A stretch of 64,000 nt of DNA from Aquatica leii. Taxonomy: Eukaryota; Arthropoda; Insecta; Coleoptera; Lampyridae. The number at the start of each line of letters is the position of its first letter. Position 1 is the first letter of the stretch. This document shows, in pieces, positions 46,560 to 57,389 of the stretch. The DNA lies in NCBI GenBank assembly GCA_035610365.1, contig CM069436.1:7430937-7494936 (forward strand), written 5' to 3'. The notes below the pieces were generated by a model. It was not told the origin of the DNA. It worked only from the letters and a program-made list of their open reading frames with translations, and ran no database searches. The position numbers and the translations under genes were made by a program.

Positions 46560-48620
46560 ATGGTCCGTATAGATTGACCGTCGCCCCAGGTAGCAAGTAT
46601 GCCTACACTCAAAGTACATACTAACACTACTTTATCCTGTATATTTTACTCATGAGTAAATAAGTAACGTCCGGCAGCTCTGAGATCTTGGACTGTTAGA
46701 AGACGTTAAAACAGTCTTACAAATTGTTTCTGCCAAAACAACTAGTACCCCTAGTCCTTTCTCGTATGGCCAAGTCGCTCAATCTAAAATAAAGAGTCAC
46801 AGTTCCTTCTAGTAAAACAGTCGACCCTGTTCCTCCTTTGACTGTTGTTATCGTGCTTAAACTGGATTCTCCGTTGAATACATCGGACGAAACCAAGACG
46901 ACTTTGATGAAAGTTCTTAACCCGCAAACCTATGGCCTACGACTGGACAGTAACTAAGATGGGCAAAAGTTTAATTCCGCTTTGGCCTTTAGGACAGAGC
47001 CAACTGCCACTACATTCTAGATCTCCCATCACAATTCCAAATATTCCTTTTGGCATCATGTCCGGTTTACATCGCTTAAAATGCGTGTAGGGTCAATGCC
47101 CATATCTGCGTTTGGCTATCATTCGAACGACTGTAAAAGTGACATATAGAGCGGTCATTGTGCTAAAAATCACAAAACCACAACATGCCGTGACGTAAAG
47201 CGAGACCCTTTATTCGCAAACTGGGCTCGTTATGGCCATTAAAGAAAAGTCATTAGACACAAAGTCTCATCCAATACCTGTCCAGCATATTTGAAACGTC
47301 TCGACGCCAAAATAGCGAACATTAATTATGGACAATAAGAACACTTAATTAATTTTAAGATTTGCGGAAGTAAATTTTTGAAATTTACCAGTTGCGACAG
47401 TTATGAATTTATCCTCTGACAATGACATTGACATCTTACTGACCCAAGAGCCATACGTGTTCAGTTCTGATTCAATGTACAAGCTCGCTGGCACGGCAGC
47501 ATCTTTCAACAGGATTTCCTCACCTCGTCTATGCGCCAATTAACGAATAATTGCACTGTGTATCTATGATTATGGTTGAAAACACTTTCTTTCTTGGCAA
47601 TCGTCGAAGTCGACGCAATCTCTAACACCTCAACAAAATTCTTAGTAAACTAAGAGACGTTCTTATCATAATAGCAAGTGATTTCAATTTGAAATCCCCG
47701 CTTTGGCACTCCCCGATGACCGACGATGCGTAGAGAACCGACTGATACAGTTTGAATAAACCGTCAAATCCCTTCGTCTAGAACTTATCTCTAAGAAAAT
47801 TCTTGATTATAAAAACATAGTTACTGTTCGGTTAAATATAACAATTACAAGTTCTATTTCTACTTATCTTCCACGTGGTGCTTTGTGCTACGATCCTAGA
47901 TTAGTAGACGCCCCGATTCTGGCCAAAATAGCTTAAACCATATACGCGCACGCTCTTGAGTCGGTGTACCGTGGTGTAACCCGAAGTGAAATCGTTATGG
48001 CGACCTACAAGGTGTCTAAGAAAACGCTCCCAAAAAGTCCCAGCAGACCTAAAAAATCAAAAGCTTGAATCTAATAAAGGCGCACTTCACCGGTACAAAC
48101 TGGCAGTTAAGACAACAAGTATAGCTCCTAGCAAAGATTTGTTGAAAAAAGCTTAGCGACGAGCCCGTCGGGGTTAGTTTACAGGTTGTCAGTTTTTGTC
48201 GATCCAACGGTGTCCGACGACAGATAACCCCTTGCATGCCCAAATAAAATTCCGCAATAATTTGCAAATAAGATCCATACAAGACTGGGTGGCCACTAGC
48301 AACGATATAGCCGGGGTGGCTAGTACAATCCCTAAAAACAAATATCCCAGACCTGACGAAATGCAGTGTCATGTCTAACATGCCATTGTACAAAATTCCT
48401 TCTTTTCTACGATCGTTTCTTTGCTCAACTCATGCATAAACTGTGGTCATTTTTCTACCAGCTGAAGCTGATCACCATTTTCAAAACTAGAAAAAAAAAT
48501 TTGTAAACTCCAATTCGTACGGTCTGATAACTTTGTTATCAAAAGCCGGTAAACTCTTCGAACGAAAATTCGTAGTTATTTATTGAACAAGCTGGCACGT
48601 GAATTACCTTGACCACAATG
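46560..48620 (+). mobile_element. Plus-strand LINE (ORF1 zinc knuckles, ORF2 endonuclease, RT start)
   Basis: 47080-47250 reads a zinc-knuckle-like series on the plus strand (CYHSNDCKSDI-type spacing, then GHCAKNHKTTTCRD), as in ORF1 of I/R1/Jockey LINEs. ORF2 begins near 47390 with DIDILLTQEPYVFSSDSMYK, the QEPYV box of the endonuclease. ASDFNLKSPLWHSPMTDDA follows near 47677-47735, the GDFN box with GD altered to SD. The RT start appears near 48495-48580 (NSNSYGLITLLSKAGKLFER, cf. SYRPISLLS..GKLFE). It is truncated there, joining the Gypsy sequence. Many stops. It stands head-to-head with the LINE at 43180-46290. Confidence 0.72.
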
Positions 48621-48795
48621 TTTCAATTCCTCCTCAAGTTTGGTCAATTTAGTCGCTGAAACACTATCTTTAAGTTGTTCAAATGTTTTTCAAACGAGCT
48701 TCCAACAACAATCACGTCATCCTCATAAACCAGGCTCATCTTCCAAGACAGTTTTCAAAAGATAGTCTCTATCATACGTTCAAACGTCGTAGGTG
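48621..48795 (-). repeat. Partial tandem duplication in the Gypsy fossil, first copy
   Basis: TTCCTCCTCAAGTTTGGTCA starts a segment repeated at 49388 (CTTCCTCCTCAGGTTTGGTC), with the same order of words through CTTCCAAGACAGTTTTCAAA. The unit length is about 767 bp; the second unit is cut short near 49547. Confidence 0.75.
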
Positions 48796-49387
48796 CGTTA
48801 CACAAACCAAAAACCATAACAATAAACTGCCACAAAGCAGTTCCAATTGTAAACGGTTCTTGAGTTTCAATTTCGCCTACCAGTAACCATTCTTTAATTT
48901 GATGTGGAAGACCACTAAGATACTAACAAAGTGTCTAAGAGTATTGTCAATTGTCGTTTTTAATCACTTCGATAACCTGTTTGTAGTCTATAAAAACATC
49001 GTTGCACCATTCTTCTTATTCTTTTCTAGATCACACATTTTTTTACCATATCGGTAATTGTTTGTTCGGCTTCTTCTCGTAAACACATCTCGACACTACT
49101 GGAGCAACGCTTTAACTTTAGCCAGCCGGATTTGGCTGAGCTTTCGGCACTCAAAAGTAAGAATCTCTAATAGATGTTGTGGACAGTTCTTCGTCGAGAT
49201 AGCTTCATTAGAATTCACGCATCGTACAGTTTGAGATACCGGTGTACATTGGCCTACCACAGTCTTCTTTTTCAATGTTACTAGATCCGAGTTGACATTC
49301 AAAATCCTTATTGGCACCTTGTTTTTTACTCGAACTAATATTCTGCCAACCAGTGGTCCATGAATTTGCCTTCCATTGGTTCACATC

Positions 49388-49547
49388 TTCCTCCTCAGGT
49401 TTGGTCAACTTAGTCGCTGAAATACTTTTTTCAGGTTGTTCAAATATTTTTCAAACAACCTTCCAACAATAATCATGTCATCTTCATAAACCAAGCACAT
49501 CTTCCAAGACAGTTTTCAAAAGATAGATTCTATCAAACGTTTAAACT
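49388..49547 (-). repeat. Partial tandem duplication in the Gypsy fossil, second copy
   Basis: This is the second, truncated copy of 48621-48795. It follows directly on the protease-linker sequence, out of the normal order of the element. Confidence 0.75.
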
Positions 49548-49709
49548 GTATGTCAGTTTTAAAAAACAATGCTAAATTTTAGTTTGCTATGTATTTTACA
49601 CAATCTACGTTTTTGAAAAAGTGTTATTATATATTTTTTAAAAAAATAAATTTTAAAAGACCCTTAGTTTGCATAATCCAAAAACAGTTAATTACGTTAA
49701 GAAGGATTT

Positions 49710-50625
49710 TAGATGTGTTGATTATAAACTAATTGAAAGAGCGCCAAAACGGGAGAAATATACATTACAGATTCCGTTTACAACTATCAAGCACTGAAAA
49801 TAAGCAAATTAAAAAACTACAAGTATAACAACGAATATATTTATTTCAACAATAGCAAAAGAGGATGAAAACAAATAGAATAAAAAATATATAACAACTA
49901 AGGGTTTGTCAACAAATGTCGCAATACAGTTAGTAATACAAGCCCATTAAATTATGCAACACCTAAGTAACAATTGGAGTAAAATCAGATTCAAATAAAT
50001 TAACGTTGGTAAATACAACAAAAACTGTCAAAGAAACAAAGCGCATTGTTTAACTTGTTACATGCATAAAGGCTATATAAGTTAGTCGTGATAACAAGCG
50101 TAATATGTATGTTAAATCGTGCGTGCATACGATCGACTTCAAACCAAATAATTATATATAAGAAACAGGATACTTATATCAACGCTCCGAATATGCGATT
50201 AGCTAATGGCACATTCAAACCAAATCTCTTAAAATTTCTGCAAATTAAACCGATACATATATGCAGTTACCACAAATACATTGCTCAGTTTTATACAATT
50301 GATTAAAAGTAAGTTAAGTTAAGCTTCCCGAAATCTCAACGGGTTTGCCTTTCAATTCGTCTAATGTTTTCCACAGTAACGGAAATCTGAACGGTGGTTT
50401 TAATTCCCCATCTAACGTGTAACTCATCAGATGCATCTAGTATAGTATAAGATGTAAAAACCTTTGGACACGATGTTAACACACTTGTTATTTCCTTAAC
50501 GTTTAAAGCAAAACTATCCTTAATGACCTCCGGTGCGTAAATGACATTACCACTGTGCGAAATTCATACAGCACAAAAACTATACCAAAATATTTTTTAA
50601 CACAACAAAATTACTACATTTTTAT
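49710..50625. repeat. Unknown dispersed repeat, copy B
   Basis: It shares with copy C ATTGAAAGAGCG (ATTAAAAGAGCG in C), ACAAGTATAACAACGAATAT, and near the right end AAATTCATACAGCACA followed by ACCAAAAT. It shares the same landmarks more weakly with copy A. On the minus strand the segment 50590-50340 is free of stops for about 70 codons but resembles no protein I know. The class is unknown; a solo LTR is possible. Confidence 0.6.
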
Positions 50626-50639
50626 AGAAGTACCAAAGT

Positions 50640-53590
50640 GTAACACGGCATCACAGTTAAGTTTTTCAAATTTTTAATACGCCGAGGTCAAAAGCTATAA
50701 CTCTATTAGTAAACTTTAATAAATTTTCTAGAAAAAAATGCGGTTGTTATTAGTCACTTATGAATGAGAACATGACTATTAAATATATTTTGTTTAAGAT
50801 TCGATCATATTTGTTACAGACACGGTAATTGTCACGTATCCGTATTCCAAAACCAGCACGTCAATGTTTTTGTATCATAAATTATTGAGAACACCAAACT
50901 AGTTGATGAACCAGTAATTACATTCTTAATAATTTAATATCCCCAATATTTTTATAACTGTACACTAAATTCAATTATTCGCAAACTACGTTTCTTACGA
51001 CATCGTTTCAGGTTAAACGCCAAAGACAAAGAATTAATGGTATTTTGCTATACGCCTTAAGCCAAAAAGGAAGTAATTTTACGTGGAAAAATATAGTTTT
51101 AAAATTTAATCACCTACTTGAAGAGCTCGATTTTTGGTTAGCATATAATTTAGTGGCAAACTTAACTTTATCACAACTCGCTACGCAAAAATCTAGAAGA
51201 CGAAGAAAAAGAAACAACAGTTAGATGTAATAAATTAAACTTTTATAAATTTGTTCAACTTAAACATGAAATAATGGTGAGGAAGGTGCAGTGTGTGTAT
51301 GTATTAGAGATTATGAATTTTGTAATTTATAGGTAATGCATAGAACCGTTATGAATTATGCAATTTATATTTATATTACGTGTTAAGTCGGCGCGTGTAC
51401 TTCGACTTAAAATAAAATAATACGATCGAAGATAGGTTCGATCATATTTTATTAATATTCCCGGATAGGAATGTTTGCATAAATAAAGATGACCTCATCT
51501 GGATATCAATATCTTACCCCAACCGTCTTCTTTTGCCGACCTCTGGCTCGTGAGTAATTATTAGGTCACCCTCGATACCTGTTCGTCCTTAATCATCAAA
51601 CGTTCATGAAACGCTATCAAAGCTGTGGGAACGTACTTCTTAAGAATGTTTTCGACGAATTTGTTTACTCATACTTAAATAGTTTTGTTGTTCTGAAGAT
51701 TACACGTCAATAATTACCAATCGGATGAAAACATCCCATCGCGAATTATAACAGGAACCTTTTTTTGTCGAACAATTCATAAATCATTTTTGAATAGAAA
51801 AAAAAACTTAAAAAGGTTAGTAGGTAAATTTGTTTTTTGTGATGGTACATTACTGTTAACCAAATTTTAAAAGAGGTTCTTTAATCTGTCAAACGCCATG
51901 GTGATAGAACCCATCGATTTGATTACCTCTTCAGATCTGTGCATGCGGTTAGCTTCCGTCTTGTTTGACCTTTATTGAACACAAGCTGAAGCACCGACTT
52001 AAATTTTAGGTTCAATGCAATTACTTATTAAGAAAAAAAATCTTAATTAATTTTGCTAAACAGATTAAAGATAGTACCCCACTCAAAAATAAATAATTTG
52101 AACAATGTTGGTTAGTGGAACTCAAAACTTGACTATTAGTCTAATCAGAATCCACACAGTATTACCAATTCCAAATATTTTTTGTGGATAATTGTATGTA
52201 TGTCTATCTGAGCTGAAGATATTTAGCAATGAACAGTTAATTTAAGAACAAATTATACTTAATTTAAAGCTTAATAATTCATCAAAATGCTATCGAAATT
52301 TAATGGGTTTAGTCTAAATAATAAAAATAATTAAATACTTCCTCCTCAAGTTTTTTTTTCAATTCATTCATCAATTAGTCTCATTACATAATTACAAGTT
52401 AATAAATTCAAGCACTTACAAACAGGAAAAAAATGGTTATATAGTAAGTCGTGACATTTTTTAAATCTTCTATTGTTAAAGTAAGTAAATATTATTAACA
52501 TTAAACGAAAGGTTAAAATTTGTTGTTTTCGTGGTTTACATAATGTTTGTTGATGTTTATCTACGGTTTTGTTTTTTATTTTTACTTCTAGAATAATTAT
52601 CATTAAATGTTTATTGTTAAAATTAAAATTTCAGAGTTTTAGATGTTTTATTATAACTCAAAAACATTATATGTTTGTTAAAATTGTCCAGCCTTTAAAG
52701 AATTTGTTTTTATAAGGAACAAAACTGGTTAAATGAGCTGGGTTATCTATGTAATTTTGTGCTGAAGCATATCAATGTTTTTGACAATCCCATTATTTTC
52801 GTGATTTGAATTCGGTGGCTGCAGTTCTTTCTAAATTTTTCTATAGTAAATCGCCTTCAGTTACAAATGTAAATAAAATTTTGACATTTCAAAATATATT
52901 TCTATTAAAAAGACTAATTCCAAACAAACTAAATCCTCACCGGAGTGCTATCGTTGCTTATAAACCCAGCAATAAAAATTGTACCTCATTTTAAGTAATT
53001 TAAGATTTGATTTATTTTGTAATAATGACTTCAAAAAGCAATTTTAAGTTAATAAACATTTTTTCGTTTAATTGTAACTAAATTAAATAATCTTTTACTT
53101 TTTAGTTCATTTTTTAAACTCGTTTTTTATGTTATAAACTGCACTAAAAAAATTCTGAGTAAAACTACGCTTCACAGTGTTATCTGCTTGATTAGATTCA
53201 AAGTTGGGGTAGGCCTTCCGAGAGATTTTATTTCAACCTTTTCTTCTCACGACAGTCTTAAGAATTCATTTTTTAAAATAGATTTTACACTACTTTTTTA
53301 TATTTTTTTAAATTACGTACTACAGATATACCGTTTCATATAGAACACGTCATACACGTTCTATCGATCAATCAGTACTAAACCGCGTGCTATAATAGCG
53401 CAAATCCTTTTGCACATTAAATCTGCATATAAAAATTTTGTAGTGGAAGTCGCGACGTCTTTTTGCAATGCTTTACAACATATAAGACATGGGCTACAAT
53501 AATAGCTTGCACATAATAATGATCATATTAAATTAATGTTCTAGAGTAATAAAAACTAGTAAACATCCATATTTTATAAATATATTTAAA
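50640..53590. other. AT-rich non-coding stretch
   Basis: No recognisable coding similarity, terminal repeats or RNA gene. A less AT-rich island at about 51480-52020 could be old transposon sequence, but I could not assign it. Confidence 0.5.
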
Positions 53591-53915
53591 TGTTTTAATA
53601 CATATCATTTGTAGCGTTTTTTGTTTTAATGAACGTCTGGGGAGCTCGTACCCTAGAGCTCTTATGGACCAGTCGCCACGACCGGTATATACACAAAATC
53701 AGAAAAAAAATATGGCCAACATCACAGCGATCTTCTACTGTACGCCAAACTAATATGCCAACAAAAAAGCAGTGATAAGCATTTTCAATTGACTTGATAA
53801 TAGTTTCCTGACAGAAGGCGATTACAACGCAAAAAATACCAGTTGGAAAACTAAAATCACAGCACCAGGAAAAAGAAGAGTTTTCTACGACGTTATACAA
53901 AAGCTGCTTCTTAAT
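53590..53915 (+). mobile_element. Jockey-like LINE endonuclease fragment
   Basis: Plus-strand translation has ANITAIFYCTPN near 53713 and EGDYNAKNTSWKTKITAPGK near 53815-53870, then RRVFYDVIQK. This is the GGDYNAKH..WGS box of Jockey-clade APE endonucleases, with the first Gly altered to Glu. It is short and broken. The linker of a similar LINE is at 59105-59415 in the same orientation. Confidence 0.65.
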
Positions 53916-54035
53916 TATTTTTATTACATTTATTCTGCTTAAATGTACAAAAATAGAAACAAATATATACATAAAAAAATAGAAAAATTTAATTCCAAAT
54001 ACCAAAAAAAAACAGTGTAATTTCCAAAAATGTAT

Positions 54036-54317
54036 AAGTCGTCTTGTTGGTTAACGAATCTCGGGTATCCTCGCTCGATGTATAATTTGCCACAGCACAT
54101 ACTAACTCGGAGAGCGGGCTGGATGGTAGTAGTCAGCTACTAATCTCCAAATACCAATTTAAAGAAAATACGGATATACCGAAAAGGCGCCAGCGCCTCT
54201 GTATCATGCAGAATCATGATGTTGATTTCTCAGAAGAAGGTACAAACTTCTGCATTAGACGGAGAAATTATTGCTAGAAATCGAACCAATGTAAATAATT
54301 AAACCAACAAGACGATT
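54036..54317. repeat. Short inverted-repeat element (possible MITE)
   Basis: AAGTCGTCTTGTTGGTTAA at the left and its near complement AACCAACAAGACGATT at the right enclose about 280 bp. No clear target duplication was seen. It lies just upstream of the Penelope-like RT and could also be part of that element. Confidence 0.4.
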
Positions 54318-54850
54318 ACAATCTCACTTAAAATGTAAATAACTAAACTTAAAAAAATAATTGTGTAACAAAACCATAAAATAAGTTTTGTATGCATGGA
54401 CACACAAGAGTAATTAAAATAAATCGTAAATGAACATCCTTTTCTGTTACCATCCGAAAGCCAACCTCCAAGACTGTATGGGTTACTGAAAATTCATAAA
54501 ACCGGAAACCCTCTAAGACCTATCGTCAGTACCTGTGAATCATCGACTTACGAGTTAGCAAAATACTTAGTTAGAAGACTACAGCAGCACACCGGACAAA
54601 CAACCAGCCACGTTAAAAATTCCTCCAAGGACTTGAGGTAACTACCAATGACATACGAGGTTTACAAGAAGATTTGATCGACTTGACAAGACTCTGCTTA
54701 ACGTCAACCTACTTCCTGTGGAATGGTGAGTTCTATGAACAAAAGAACAGCGCAAGCATGGGATCACCACTGTCACCAGTAATAACCAACATCTTCATGG
54801 AAGCTTTCGAACAAGAAGCTATCAACTCAAGCGACCGAAAACCGAAAAGC

Positions 54851-56083
54851 TGGTTGTTACAAGCTTTTGCTCTTATACGAACCTGCACGGCCAATTCACA
54901 ATAAACGGTGAGAGGGGGGGTTTATAGATACATTAAATATACTTAAGGGCGCCAGAGCTTAGCCAAAGTCATTTCTGTCCCGCTCAAGACAGACGGTAGA
55001 AACTTGTAACAAGATGTTAGGTTCGTAAGGCTGAAAGAAACGAAAAAAAAAGAAACTACGTCGTTAACAACAATTGTACTTTAATTACTCTATCAAGATA
55101 AATATATTAACAGTTAAATAGTCAAATATAAGCAGGTACTGGAGAGAATGTAAAAAAGAGAATAGCAGCAGGATCGGCAACTTACACTGCACGTCAAACA
55201 AAAGTGTAACTACCATAACATATATAAAACTTTATCAGTAAGTAACATTAATAATGATAATTGACTGTGGATATAAACAGCAGGCGATAAGTCCTTTACT
55301 TAAACTAATTGAGTCACAATAACAAGCAACAAATCAATTCGAACGTACGATTGGTAAATATAATAAGTCGTGAGTATTCACCGTAGCGACAACGAATAAA
55401 TAAGTAAAAGTTGACTTACCAAAGTCCAGGGTTAACTTCAGAAAAACGTTTTTCCTAATGGCTTCCTGCAATTAAACTTCCTGAAAATAATCGTGTCTAC
55501 CTGGCGACTCACAAACTATAAGTAAAAGACACATTTAAGGGACAGTAATCGAACCGACACTTATCGTATGCTGTTACATTAAATTTTCCGTCTATGGTGG
55601 TGTTAAGTTATTGCCTCCGAAGAGAATTCAATCGTATCCAGTAATTAGGATCTTCCGAACAAGGTGATAGTCTTCAAGGTATTAATTGCCTCCGAAGAGA
55701 ATTCAATCGTATCCAGTAATTAGGATCTTCCGCTTCCGATTATAATTTTTCCTTAAGGATTTTAGATAACGATAAGAATACCCCTATTTAGGAGGTAGCA
55801 CATGGCGTCTGCGTGAATAAATTAGTTAGTTAAGGAAACTTCTATTTTCCATCGTGTCCCAACACGTGGATGATTTTAGAAAACGATTTTTAACTCACGC
55901 AGACATAGGTTAACACATGCACGATGTTAAAGTCAAAAATACCGGTAATCTCACCGGATATCGCCTACTCAATACGAAGTGACCAACGAACCCGATAGAT
56001 GGCGTCGAGAAATATAAAAGTAATTTTTAATTAAACCAATATACAGGGTGATGCATTATTTTTATTTATGCACGTAACATGGT
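54851..56083. mobile_element. Solo LTR (1225 bp) with 4-bp target duplication
   Basis: The body is 54855-56079; it starts TGTTAC and ends GTAACA, perfect short inverted termini of an LTR. TGGT occurs on both sides (54851-54854 and 56080-56083), a 4-bp duplication as for Ty3/Gypsy elements. No internal coding region is present. It interrupts the Penelope-like RT just before its catalytic box. It may be related to unknown repeats A, B and C, which share the AACA-type right end, but the alignment is not clear by eye. Confidence 0.85.
55610..55732. repeat. Two direct 48-bp repeats inside the solo LTR
   Basis: ATTGCCTCCGAAGAGAATTC through GGATCTTCCG occurs at 55610-55657 and again at 55685-55732 without a visible mismatch, period 75 bp. 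Confidence 0.9.
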
Positions 56084-56589
56084 ACAGATACGTGGACGAC
56101 ACTTTTGCCGTATGGCCTCATAGACGGGAAGAATTACAAAGTTTTCTTTAACATATCAATGAACACCACAACAGTATCAAATTCACCATGGAGATCAAAA
56201 AGAACAAAACGCTGTCCTTTTTAGACGTTCTGGTAACACGCACGAACAACAACATGCTAAGTCATAGCGTATACCGCAAGGAAACACATACAGACCGGTA
56301 TCTACACGCATTCTCTCATCACCATCCACAACAGAAGAGATCCCTCATCAACACACTTCTAACAAGAGCGAAGAAAATTAGTGATGAAGAACACAAGTCG
56401 GAAGAAATCAAACACATAAAGGACGCTCTTATAAAAAATGGCTACAACAAAAAATTAATAAAAGCACAGAAGAAGAAGGAGAAGCAAGCTGAGGTTGCTG
56501 CGGAAACACCGTCAGAAACATATGCTTACTTACCCTACGTTGCCGGAGTCACTAACAGACAAAAAGAGTTTTAGGAAAGAAGAAAATCA

Positions 56590-56940
56590 CTACACGTTAT
56601 AACACAGTGTAGAAAATAGATCAGCTCATACTTCCTAATAAAGATCAACTCCCAAGACTACACACAAAAGTTATATACAAATTAGAGTGTATGTGCGACA
56701 AGAGTTACATCGGCCAAACAGGAAGGAGCATTCAGTGCAGGGTTAAAGAACATCAACGAGACGCTCAACTCAGACGCACGGACAAATCTGCAGTAGCGGA
56801 ACATCTACATGAGAATGGAGATCACCGGATTGATTACGGGAACGTAAAGGTATTAGCACGAAGCAGGCACTATCACCAACGAATAATACTCGAATCACTG
56901 GAAATAATGAAAAATCCTAAGAAACTTCAACCGTGAGGAT
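56590..56940 (+). pseudogene. Penelope-like GIY-YIG endonuclease
   Basis: HTKVIYKLECMCDKSYIGQT near 56660-56720 is the GIY-YIG core, with VIY for GIY and SYIGQTGRSI for the YIG part. CRVKEHQRDAQL contains the conserved Arg and the H..R box. SAVAEHLHENGDHRIDY is the following helix with the conserved histidines, and RIILESLEIMK carries the catalytic Glu. The ORF begins at an ATG at 56691, but the family domain starts upstream in the same frame. A stop near 56610 separates it from the RT. Confidence 0.88.
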
Positions 56941-57114
56941 GGATACAGATTAAGCAACACATGGAGATCTACGCTGCGCGAAGAACATGCAAGAAGTCAC
57001 CAGACGTCTATGAACGAAAATCAACAGACCAGAACGGACACGGATCAGCAAAGCAGAGCCGTAAGACGATATATAACGAGGAACGCAAGACGATAATATT
57101 AGTCTTTAGAAATC

Positions 57115-57155
57115 TTCTGAAGAACTGATAGCATAATCAGCAAAAAGTTAAGTTT
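57115..57155 (+). ncRNA. Degenerate hammerhead-like motif at a Penelope-like 3' end
   Basis: CTGAAGA (57117-57123), A, a perfect 5-bp stem (CTGAT with ATCAG, loop AGCATA), then CAAAAAGTT, which is two G/C changes away from the CGAAACGTT form. The layout equals the motif at 22621. The 3' box is altered, so this copy would not be expected to work. Confidence 0.4.
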
Positions 57156-57389
57156 TGTGACGCGGCAACACTCGAAAAACAATGCTACATTAAACAACGG
57201 CCGTGAAAGTTTGCATTCTACTATAAGAAGTAAATCTGTCCAACGGAAGAACAGAAAAGCGGCAACAGGCCCAATTAAAGGTTCAAATGAGGTACTTGTC
57301 AGCAGAGCACACCAAGAATCAGAATGTTGAAGCTCAGTCATGTTTAGAGGATTACTACCTCAGGCAGTCGAACACCGATGGGGAATTTT

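Larger units (their letters stand above)
48621..49560 (-). mobile_element. Second Gypsy fossil, 5' part (RT and protease linker)
   Basis: The segment at 48700-48900 matches the RT region of the first Gypsy copy around 4500-4750. 49317-49096 matches its protease-to-RT linker (MPIRILNVNSD, TVVGQCTPVSQTVRCV versus MPVRILNVNSD, TVVGQCTPVSQIVRCV). The last part, 49388-49547, repeats the RT segment a second time. It is broken, and no gag or 5' LTR follows. Confidence 0.78.
54430..56574 (+). pseudogene. Penelope-like reverse transcriptase, split by a solo LTR
   Basis: Before the LTR: LYGLLKIHKTGNPLRPIVST-type sequence near 54470-54530 (in changing frames), then TSTYFLWNGEFYEQKNSASM and GSPLSPVITNIFMEAFEQEA (54700-54830), the RT core with MGSPLSP. 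After the LTR: YRYVDDTFAVWPH near 56086-56125 (motif C), then ISFTME-like SIKFTMEIKKNKTLSFLD, HSVYRKETHTDRYLHAFSHH and a lysine-rich connector ending NRQKEF at 56574. Apart from the inserted LTR there are at least two frame changes and a stop just before the nuclease. Confidence 0.88.
54420..57155 (+). mobile_element. Penelope-like element
   Basis: A plus-strand RT (54430-56574, split by a solo LTR) is followed by a GIY-YIG endonuclease (56590-56936) and then a hammerhead-like motif near 57117. This RT-then-nuclease order defines Penelope-like elements. It is related to the minus-strand element at 19540-22730 (shared RT boxes) but is clearly diverged. The 3' end is near 57155, where the 412-like Gypsy 3' sequence begins. 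Confidence 0.88.

Noticed and set aside
51480-52020. Less AT-rich island as a possible host exon
   Set aside because: No frame stays open with recognisable content; not supportable.
53595-54005. 136-residue minus-strand open frame with hydrophobic segments
   Set aside because: The opposite strand carries the Jockey-like endonuclease box; the minus frame looks like a shadow, not a membrane protein.
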